Assembly (NCBI GenBank): GCA_016210005.1
Contig: JACQVA010000188.1
Location: forward strand, 1-33,855
DNA length: 33,855 bases
Source of the DNA: Deltaproteobacteria bacterium
Lineage (GTDB): Bacteria > Desulfobacterota > Binatia > HRBIN30 > JACQVA1
Direction of reading: 5' to 3'
Shown here piece after piece: positions 1 to 5,544 of this stretch. The stretch's first letter is position 1. Each line of letters begins with the position of its first letter. Position numbers and translations under genes: made by a program. The notes under the pieces were generated by a model. It did not search any database and was not told the origin of the DNA. It was given only the letters and a program-made list of their open reading frames with translations.

Positions 1-54
1 CCGCAGCTCACTCAGTCGTGCCAGTCCCTGCGTTGCGCTGTTCTCCCTTGCCAT
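1..54 (-). CDS. Start of an unidentified gene, cut by window edge
   Basis: Reading leftward, an ATG at 52-54 opens 18 codons (MARENSATQGLARLSELR) that run off the window edge. A good ribosome binding site, AGGAGG, lies eight bases upstream, which is the main reason for the call. Nothing in 18 residues identifies a family. A longer overlapping frame in the same direction (start at 428) ends at 12 and looks like the readout of the neighbouring repeat unit, not a gene. The stretch from 55 to 307 holds nothing else I recognise. Confidence 0.35.
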   Translation of the reverse strand, partial: MARENSATQGLARLSELR

Positions 55-312
55 TCGACCATCCTCCTCTCGTCGAGATGGCCGGGGAGGTTAGTCGAAC
101 GCGACGTCAGCGCGCATGCATGCTCACCGGAAGGACACAAACAATCCGGGCAATGGCTGGCAGGCGTCATCCGCCGCGGCGTTCTCGACCCCGTTGATCT
201 GCCGGGGTAGGCAAGGCCTGGGGCTGGTGGGTCTTGATGCGAACGCGGCGTCGCCGAGTTGCTCGCCATCGGCCACCGCGTCGCCCAATACCCGGCCACC
301 CCAATTCCTACT

Positions 313-321
313 TTCGTCTTC
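313..321. repeat. Left 9-bp target-site duplication
   Basis: TTCGTCTTC directly abuts the left end of the repeat unit at 322. The identical nine bases occur at 750-758, directly abutting its right end. A flanking direct repeat of this size is the usual footprint of transposition. Confidence 0.8.
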
Positions 322-377
322 GGGTGTGCGACAAATCTGTGGGTAACGTGCAGCCGACCGGGCAAATCCTCACCAGT

Positions 378-400
378 CTGACAGTACTGTGTACTGTCAG
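378..400. repeat. Perfect 10-bp-arm palindrome in the GIY-YIG unit
   Basis: CTGACAGTAC and its exact reverse complement GTACTGTCAG are separated by TGT. The site lies 56 bases inside the left end of the mobile unit and overlaps the 3' part of the nuclease frame. It is conserved without change in the second copy (33768-33790). Possible roles are a protein-binding or cleavage site for element movement, or a transcript hairpin near the 3' end. Confidence 0.75.
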
Positions 401-684
401 GCCGAGGCCCATGCCGAAAGGGACGCAATTTGTCATCTTCCAGGCGCGGCGCCGCTTCTTCAGCTGCTTCTCCCGCACGATTGCGGTCTCTGTGGAGCCG
501 TGCGCTTCGTAGTAGACCAGCTTGGCAACGCCGTACTTGGCCGAAAACCCTCCACTACCTTGCTCTTATGCTGCCACCCCCGCGTTGCCAGCTGTGAGGT
601 CACCCCAATGTACAGCGTGGCGTTCCGTTTGCTGGCCAGGATGTAAACGCAGAACTGCTTGTCCATAGCGCCAAACGCCAAACT

Positions 685-709
685 GGATTCCCACTTTCGC
701 GGGAATGAC
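685..709. repeat. REP-like hairpin (ATTCCC...GGGAAT type)
   Basis: GATTCCC and GGGAAT flank a short loop containing CTTTCGC, followed by GACGG. This is the dispersed palindrome that translates as FPRKWESS or VIPAKVGIQ in many high-GC genomes. Here it lies inside the mobile unit between its right end and the nuclease start codon. A related pair lies at 14607-14710. Confidence 0.7.
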
Positions 710-749
710 GGCCATAACACCGAACCACGTTACCCACAAATTTGCACCC

Positions 750-758
750 TTCGTCTTC
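750..758. repeat. Right 9-bp target-site duplication
   Basis: TTCGTCTTC is identical to 313-321 and begins at the base after the right end of the mobile unit. Removing 322-758 would restore a single uninterrupted target sequence. Confidence 0.8.
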
Positions 759-802
759 CCGCCGGTTGACGTAGCTCCGTCACGCCCGTAGGCTGCAGGC
801 AC

Positions 803-1525
803 ATGTTACTGCTAGCTCTAGTTCTGGTGGCTGGCGCGTTTGCGCTGTATACGCTGGTGCCCGCGCTGTTGCTGTACTGGATCTATCCGTGGCCGGTTTA
901 CGTGCTGCTAGCGGCGGCGGTGGGCGCCGCGGTGATGAGCCGGCGGCGCGGCTGGCTGCGCCCCGCCGCTATCGCCACCACCGCGCTCTTGGCTGGGTTG
1001 TTTGTGGTCTACTCGTTGCTCCAGTCGCAACTCCATCCCGCACCGCTTGCCGTCCGCGCCGGCGACGTGTTCCCGGAATTCACGCTCAAGACCTCGACGC
1101 AGGAGAGCTTTTCGCCGGCGCAGCTCAAAGACCGGCAGGCGGCGCTCTACATCTTCTATCGCGGCGACTGGTGACCCTTCTGTCGCGCCGAGCTCGGTGA
1201 GCTCGGGAAATACTACCAGCAGATCGAAGCGCAGCAGGTGAGACTGTTCGCCGTCAGCACCGACCTGCCGGAGGTGGCCGAGGCATTACGCCGGCGGCTG
1301 CATTGCAACTTCACCTTTCTCACTGACCCGGAAGGCAAGGTGCTCGATCTGCTCAACATCCGCCATCGCGGCGGCCGCAGGGCGGACCACGGCGACATTG
1401 CCTACCCGACCCAGGTGCTCGTCGGTCGCGACGGGATCGTGCGCTGGACCTACCAGTCCGATTACTACCGCGTCCGTGCCGCGCCCGAGCAGATCTTCGC
1501 CGCCATCGCTGCTCTACCACGATGA
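803..1525 (+). CDS. Membrane-anchored peroxiredoxin-like selenoprotein (TGA = Sec124)
   Basis: Read through one in-frame TGA at 1172-1174, the frame gives 240 residues. Residues 1-72 hold two or three hydrophobic segments. From about residue 85 an AhpC/TSA-type thioredoxin fold follows: GDVFPEFTLKTS, then YRGDW-TGA-PFCRAEL, then LFAVSTDLPEV, FLTDPEGKVLDLL, YPTQVLVGRDGIVRW. The family motif is W-C-P-F-C, so TGA falls exactly on the first, redox-active Cys and gives a UxxC centre. Reading frame and homology continue unbroken to the TGA at 1523-1525. A stem-loop just after the codon fits a bacterial SECIS. Selenocysteine Prx-like proteins are known in bacteria; a simple nonsense mutation or base error is the alternative. 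The expected role is thiol peroxidase or reductase activity at the membrane. The Shine-Dalgarno is weak, so the start is less certain. No selA, selB or selC is present in the window. Confidence 0.75.
1172..1206 (+). promoter_or_regulatory. Candidate bacterial SECIS element
   Basis: After the TGA and 13 spacer bases, CCGAGCTC (1188-1195) pairs perfectly with GAGCTCGG (1199-1206) around the loop GGT (1196-1198). The loop starts 22 bases after the TGA and has G in its first two positions. Both match the general bacterial SECIS description of a UGA-to-loop distance of about 16-37 bases with an early loop G. A caution: the stem comes from a tandem GAGCTCGG that encodes ELGEL, so it could arise by chance in GC-rich coding DNA. 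Confidence 0.55.
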
Positions 1526-1559
1526 GGGGCGGGCCAACCGCTCTGTCTGGGAGCGCAGA

Positions 1560-1880
1560 TCAACCGTAGCGGTAGCTGATTCCAAAACCGCCCGCCGGGT
1601 ATTTCCAGGAGATATTCCCGAAGGGGCAGATCACGCGGCAGGTTCCGCATTCGATGCAGCTATCCCAGTAGATCGTGGTCCGGCCGTCGGCCTCCACGCG
1701 GTAGTTCTCCACCGGGCAGGTCACGGTGCAGGGCTTCGCCGTGCAGCGCAGGCACACGGCTTGGTCAGTGATCTTCAGATGCGGATCGTGTTCGTTGACG
1801 CGAATGACATCGAGCGCCAGCTGGTCGTCACGGCCGAGGATCTTTGGCGGACCGAGGTAGTCAGTCAGATTTACAGGCAT
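1560..1880 (-). CDS. fixX: FixX-type ferredoxin-like protein
   Basis: A 106-residue iron-sulfur protein. C43, C46, C51 and C55, with C75, C78, C81 and C85, form two clusters (CLRCTAKPCTVTC and CIECGTCRVIC). The C-terminal GGFGISYRYG is typical of FixX. In the family, FixX partners FixC and passes electrons between electron-transfer flavoprotein and quinone. The gene starts 15 bases after the fixC stop, with a GGGG-rich stretch just before the ATG, so the two are very likely cotranscribed and translated as a pair. Its 3' end faces the peroxiredoxin gene 34 bases away. The second cluster has the full CxxCxxCxxxC spacing. The first, CxxCx4CxxxC, is the degenerate kind often seen in FixX. I see nothing unusual in length. 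Confidence 0.9.
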   Translation of the reverse strand: MPVNLTDYLGPPKILGRDDQLALDVIRVNEHDPHLKITDQAVCLRCTAKPCTVTCPVENYRVEADGRTTIYWDSCIECGTCRVICPFGNISWKYPAGGFGISYRYG

Positions 1881-1895
1881 CGCTCGCGCCCCATT

Positions 1896-3218
1896 CTATA
1901 GCAGCGCGCGGCCGAAGTCGGCGACGTCGCGCATGAACGAGAACACGCCGATCTCCGCCAAGAAGTGATCGAGCACATCGAGCTCGAGTTGGCGCTTGGG
2001 AATCTGGTAGTCGGCGTCCGTGGCGGCCACGGTCATCAGCTTCCTGGCCATCGCCGCCAGCTGCTGCGGATAGGAGCCGAACAGTCGAGGATGTTCTTCG
2101 GCCATAAGTGTCAGCCGCTGGTAGCGCTCCATATCCTGCCAGGCAAAGCTCTGGCGCAAGCGCTGCTCGTAGCGCCCGAGCGTGTGGGCGGAGAAGTCGC
2201 CGCGCTTGTGCGCCTCGATGATGGCCTCGGCGGCGAGCAGCCCCGAGGCCATCGCCATGTTGGTGCCCTCGTGGAATATCGGGTTGGCGTTGACCAATCC
2301 GGCGGCACCGCCGATCACCACCATGCCGCCGGTCACCAGTCTGGGAAGGTCTTGCGGTCCCAGCTCCGGGATCAGGTGCGCCGCGTATTCCTCCGGGCTG
2401 GTGCCACGCAGCAGGCGCCGTACGCACGGGTGCTGCTTGAAGGCATTGAGCAACTCCCGCGGTTGCTGCTGGCTTTGCTTGAGCGCGTGCAGCGGGCAGC
2501 CGAAGCCCACCGATAGGGTATCTTTGTTGGTGTAAATGAAGGCCGCACCCATGAGGCCCTTCACTGCCTCACCGCCGATGTATTCGATGGCGGCGCCCTC
2601 GTCGCCTTCGAGATTGAAGCGGTCTTCGATCACTTCTCGCGGCAGGGACACCACCTCTTTGACTCCGAGAATCACCGACAGTGGCAGCTCGCGGCGTAGC
2701 CCGGCCTGCTTGGCTAGCAACGAGTTGGCACCGTCGGCGGCAATCACCACGTTAGCGTAGACCTCGCCGCCCTCGCGCCGCGCACGCACGCCGACGATCT
2801 GCTCCTCTTTGCGCAGCACCTCGTCCACGACCGTCGCCGTTATCAACATCGCCCCGGCTTCCTCGGCTCGGCTCGCCAGCCAACGATCGAAGCGCGCGCG
2901 CAAGGCGGTGAACGAATGGTTGAAGTACGGCGGCTCGAAGTCGCAGAAGCGGAAGCCGGCGGACACCTCGTTGCTTTCCGACAGCAGCGCGAAGCGCTTC
3001 TCGACCACGTGCCGCTCGACGCAGCCCGAAGTGTGAAAGTCGGGGAACAGACGCGCCAGGATCGGGGTGTAGAGCACGCCCCCGAACATAGCCTTCGAGC
3101 CCGGCGCGTCGCCGCGCTCGAACATGACGACGCTGAGCCCAGCCTTGGCGAGCGCGTAGGCGGCGATGCAGGCGCCCGGACCGGCTCCCACGATCGCGAC
3201 ATCGAAGCGCTCGCTCAT
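1896..3218 (-). CDS. fixC: FixC-type flavoprotein-quinone oxidoreductase
   Basis: A 440-residue FAD protein of the geranylgeranyl reductase/ETF-QO superfamily. The N-terminal Rossmann motif VAIVGAGPGACIAAYALAKA (about residues 8-27) is followed by the FERGDAPGSK loop and the mid-protein VIAADGANSLLAKQAGL motif. The C-terminal FAD motif VIGGAAGLVNANPIFHEGTN is also present. In the family FixC takes electrons from FixAB (ETF) and works with FixX at the membrane. The pair here has no fixA or fixB upstream or downstream within the window, so it may serve an ETF encoded elsewhere or another donor. The start at 3218 follows the first plausible ATG; the only purine-rich stretch (GAGATAG) lies some 12 bases upstream, so the start is moderately certain. 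Confidence 0.88.
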   Translation of the reverse strand: MSERFDVAIVGAGPGACIAAYALAKAGLSVVMFERGDAPGSKAMFGGVLYTPILARLFPDFHTSGCVERHVVEKRFALLSESNEVSAGFRFCDFEPPYFNHSFTALRARFDRWLASRAEEAGAMLITATVVDEVLRKEEQIVGVRARREGGEVYANVVIAADGANSLLAKQAGLRRELPLSVILGVKEVVSLPREVIEDRFNLEGDEGAAIEYIGGEAVKGLMGAAFIYTNKDTLSVGFGCPLHALKQSQQQPRELLNAFKQHPCVRRLLRGTSPEEYAAHLIPELGPQDLPRLVTGGMVVIGGAAGLVNANPIFHEGTNMAMASGLLAAEAIIEAHKRGDFSAHTLGRYEQRLRQSFAWQDMERYQRLTLMAEEHPRLFGSYPQQLAAMARKLMTVAATDADYQIPKRQLELDVLDHFLAEIGVFSFMRDVADFGRALL

Positions 3219-3412
3219 AGCGGCACGCTATCTCGCCCGGAGCCAAAGTTGAAGCGCCGCCGCCAAGATGTCCCGGCGGGGCGGCATGAAAACGCGCACA
3301 AGTGAGGTGACACTGGGCGCCGCACGATTGCGAAGCTGCCAATCAAACGCCTAGGTGAGCCGCACGAGATCGAAGGCGCCGCTTCTACGCCGAAACCGGC
3401 TTGCGGTCGGCC

Positions 3413-3556
3413 TTATCGACGAGGCCGTCGGCTGAGCGCAGGCTTCACCTCAACTCCCCAGCTGCATTGCCGCACTAGCCATCGCGGCTTGCAGTCGGCG
3501 CCCAAGCCGCTCGACGCCCCGGTGATCAGCGCGGTCTCGCCGTTGAGTACGGACAT
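3413..3556 (-). pseudogene. Truncated short-chain dehydrogenase N-terminus
   Basis: The ATG at 3554-3556 has a strong upstream ribosome binding site (AAGGGGAAG). It opens MSVLNGETALITGASSGLGA, the cofactor-binding start of a classical short-chain dehydrogenase/reductase (TGxxxGxG). After about 22 residues the similarity ends. The frame turns into an Arg/Pro-rich tail and stops at codon 48, against about 250 for the family. The downstream DNA to about 3330 holds no clear remainder, only a possible C-terminal scrap, so an internal deletion is more likely than one frameshift. Together with the surrounding 3219-3412 and 3557-3682 it fills the space between fixC and the lipoprotein gene. Confidence 0.6.
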
Positions 3557-3682
3557 GCTTTTCTTCCCCTTCCCGTCTCGCGTTACCGTTCAGCTTTCAT
3601 ACCGATGGACCAATGGATGCGCATACTGTATGCACATGCTGCTTCTGGAGCAAGGACGACAGCGCTCGGCGAGGAGGGGAAA

Positions 3683-4360
3683 GTGCGAAGAAGGCAGAGC
3701 CGGCAGGGTACGGTCGCTAGCCGGCGAATCGCGGCGTACGCTACGGGCATTATAGCGATGGCAAGCGGCTGCGGCTGCGGCACGGTATATCTCGGCCGCA
3801 CTCAGACGGTAACGCTCACCACTTCACCGGCGAGCGCGGTGGTATCGCTGGCAAACCTGGGAATGACGACGCCGGGCGAAGTGCGACTGCCGCGCAATCA
3901 ACCGGGCGGGTGGGTTGTTTTTCGCGCTTCGGCTCCGGGCTATCAGCCCGCCTGCATGCTTGTGGGTGGTCGGCTTAAAGCTGCCTACATCGTTCTAGAC
4001 GGGCTGTTCATGGGACTTCCCATGCTGGTCGATTTCATCGGCATGGGATCGCTCAACGCGTTGCGCCAGTACCCTGAGAGGGTGGCCCTAAAGCTGCGTC
4101 CGTTGGAACCGGGTGAGACGCCACAACCGTTACCCTCGGATGCTGAAGCCATCCGCTTTCGACGCCTCACGTGGGTCGACCTGTGCCAGCCTGACTACCT
4201 CACCTACGTGTCGGCACGCGCCGCACGCTGTGATTCACGGGCAGCGCGCATCGCAAGCGCAGATGGTGATGCCGCGAAGGTCTGGTGGACGTTCTATTGC
4301 GGCGAAGGGAGCTTCACCTGCTCCTCGGACCGCCGCTTCAGGCAGGTCACCTGCAACTGA
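3683..4360 (+). CDS. Putative lipoprotein with PEGA-like beta domain
   Basis: I chose the GTG at 3683 because AGGAGGGG lies just before it; an ATG-led extension to 3605 has no such site. The 225-residue product starts VRRRQSRQGT and has a hydrophobic stretch ending in ASGC (Cys30), an acceptable lipoprotein signal. Next come about 40 residues resembling a PEGA-type surface domain (VTLTTSPASAVVSLANLG, then GEVRLPRNQPGG and FRASAPGY). A Gly/Met-rich hydrophobic hairpin follows (IVLDGLFMGLPMLVDFIGMG, about residues 105-125). The C-terminal 60 residues hold five Cys, suggesting disulfides in an exported domain. No specific function can be assigned. It lies alone between the broken dehydrogenase and the restriction system. 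Confidence 0.65.
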   Translation: MRRRQSRQGTVASRRIAAYATGIIAMASGCGCGTVYLGRTQTVTLTTSPASAVVSLANLGMTTPGEVRLPRNQPGGWVVFRASAPGYQPACMLVGGRLKAAYIVLDGLFMGLPMLVDFIGMGSLNALRQYPERVALKLRPLEPGETPQPLPSDAEAIRFRRLTWVDLCQPDYLTYVSARAARCDSRAARIASADGDAAKVWWTFYCGEGSFTCSSDRRFRQVTCN

Positions 4361-4579
4361 TGGGATGATTCAACCACGGAGCACGCGCCAGACGCGGCGA
4401 GCCGCCACAGCCCGACGCCCCACATGCCGAACTAGCCAGGCGTTTGCCCGCTTCTCGCCTTCGGGATAACCAGGGCACTCTATGAGCCGAACAAGTAAGC
4501 TTTATGACGACTGCCCGAACGCTGCGAGCGGCCCGCAGGCGAGCCCGGCGAGTCACGCACGAGCATCAACTGGTGTCGC

Positions 4580-5539
4580 ATGAAGACACGACGGCTCAAC
4601 GCCGATAAGCCGCATCTCTGGAAGGCCGACATCGCGGCATCCGTTGACCGCTTCAACCAGTGGTTCATGCGCTTTGCGCCTGAGGCGTTTCGTTCAACGC
4701 GGGTGGAAACGACCGAACACGTCAAAGCGGCTCTCCTGGCAACCAACGACCTACGTGCCCTAAATGCGGCCACCCTGAAGGCGAACCCAGGCGCGCTCCC
4801 CACACTCCGCATGTGCACTGCCCCGCCGCTCGCTGTCGATCGCCTCGTCGGATTGGCCGATGTGAGCAAGAATCTCGTTGGCCGGATGGAGAAAGGCAAA
4901 CTGCCAGCGAAGATGTCGGACGCCGACCTCGACGCGGAGTTGGCGAAGGTATGCCGCATTCTCTCGCGGCTATTGGACCGGGACATGTTTCCGTGGCTGG
5001 CTAATCGGATGGCCCCGACCGGCCACGAGCGCGACCGGGCCTCAACGATTGTTGCCGATCGCCTTTGCAGTGCCGTGGCGAACCCGATCGTTCGGAACGC
5101 CCAAGAGCAACGACAGCTCGCGGCCATTGGCGAGTACCTCGACCACCGTGGGTACCGGAAACAAGCGCACCCGCCCTGCAAGCTGCTTATGGAGATGGAG
5201 CCGGGCACGTATGCCGTCCGCATGAATCTGGCCGTCGGAAGAGCCCTCAAGGTCAACCTCCCGGTCGACGTCGTGATCCAGCCCAGGCAACTTCGCAAGG
5301 ACCGGCTACCAGTCCTCATTGAAGCGAAGTCAGCAGGCGATTTCACAAACACAAACAAGCGCCGGAAAGAGGAGGCGACCAAGATTCACCAGTTGCAGGC
5401 TGCCTACGGGAAGACCGTGACCTTCGTGCTATTCCTTTGCGGATACTTCGGCAGCGACTACCTGGGTTACGAAGCCGCGGAAGGGATCGACTGGGTGTGG
5501 GAGCACAGGATCGACGACCTGGCGAAGCTGGGATTGTAG
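4580..5539 (+). CDS. XamI-type type II restriction endonuclease
   Basis: A 319-residue protein matching the XamI restriction enzyme family along its length, beginning with KPHLWKADIAASVDRFNQWF. The likely nuclease core is PVD (Asp230) followed by LPVLIEAKSAGDF, with Glu248 and Lys250 forming a PD-(D/E)xK-like centre. Characterised XamI cuts GTCGAC, like SalI; that this protein cuts the same site is inference. The start ATG lacks a clear Shine-Dalgarno. A 33-codon frame from 4481 ends at the ATGA that overlaps this start and could couple translation, but it has no other support. The methyltransferase follows five bases after the stop, so the pair is one operon. I see no controller-protein gene. 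Confidence 0.88.
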   Translation: MKTRRLNADKPHLWKADIAASVDRFNQWFMRFAPEAFRSTRVETTEHVKAALLATNDLRALNAATLKANPGALPTLRMCTAPPLAVDRLVGLADVSKNLVGRMEKGKLPAKMSDADLDAELAKVCRILSRLLDRDMFPWLANRMAPTGHERDRASTIVADRLCSAVANPIVRNAQEQRQLAAIGEYLDHRGYRKQAHPPCKLLMEMEPGTYAVRMNLAVGRALKVNLPVDVVIQPRQLRKDRLPVLIEAKSAGDFTNTNKRRKEEATKIHQLQAAYGKTVTFVLFLCGYFGSDYLGYEAAEGIDWVWEHRIDDLAKLGL

Positions 5540-5544
5540 GGCCA

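Larger units (their letters stand above)
308..666 (-). pseudogene. GIY-YIG (UPF0213-like) nuclease, frameshifted
   Basis: From the ATG at 664-666 the frame reads MDKQFCVYILASKRN then ATLYIGVT, the GIY-YIG core, with the conserved Arg in LATRGW. One base is missing in the T-run near 543-546. Restoring it continues the family pattern: SAKYGVAKLVYYEAHGSTET, then AIVREKQLKK, including the catalytic-type Glu. At 454 this copy encodes Arg where the second copy has Trp, as in the usual KKWRRAWK motif, another sign of decay. The frame never stops inside the unit; it reads through the left inverted end and ends at a TAG in the flanking DNA (308-310). Family members usually continue past AWK with a conserved tail of about 15-20 residues, which is absent here. 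The alternative is an assembly error at the T-run. Members of this family act as small DNA nucleases; the substrate is unknown. Confidence 0.7.
322..749 (-). mobile_element. 428-bp mobile unit carrying a GIY-YIG nuclease gene
   Basis: The unit has imperfect inverted ends. On the left, GGGTG (322-326) is followed by five extra bases and CAAATCTGTGGGTAACGTG (332-350). On the right, the reverse complement matches 18 of those 19 bases (726-744) followed by CACCC (745-749). Perfect 9-bp direct repeats flank it. A second copy begins at 33712 with about 98% identity over 143 bases, and the similarity starts exactly at the same GGGTG, which fixes the left edge independently. Inside, reading leftward, are a REP-like hairpin (685-709), a GIY-YIG nuclease frame from 666, and a perfect palindrome (378-400). 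No transposase is present. It may be moved in trans, or the nuclease may take part; the second idea is inference. It sits 44 bases upstream of the duplication-to-peroxiredoxin start junction. Confidence 0.8.

Noticed and set aside
12-428. 138-residue minus-strand frame across the left end of the repeat unit
   Set aside because: It is the out-of-frame continuation of the degraded GIY-YIG gene running through the inverted end into flanking DNA; composition is Arg/Pro-rich and matches no family.
1172-1174. TGA as the true end of a 123-residue membrane protein, with a separate gene from 1238
   Set aside because: The sequence on both sides is one continuous peroxiredoxin fold in one frame and the TGA replaces its key Cys; two independent genes would not meet this way.
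4481-4579. 33-codon frame overlapping the XamI-type start by ATGA
   Set aside because: No clear ribosome site, no recognisable sequence and low-complexity Ala/Ser content; kept only as a possible leader.
5437-5544. Upstream extension of the methyltransferase
   Set aside because: It would overlap the nuclease by about 100 bases and adds no family sequence; the ATG at 5545 fits the operon spacing.
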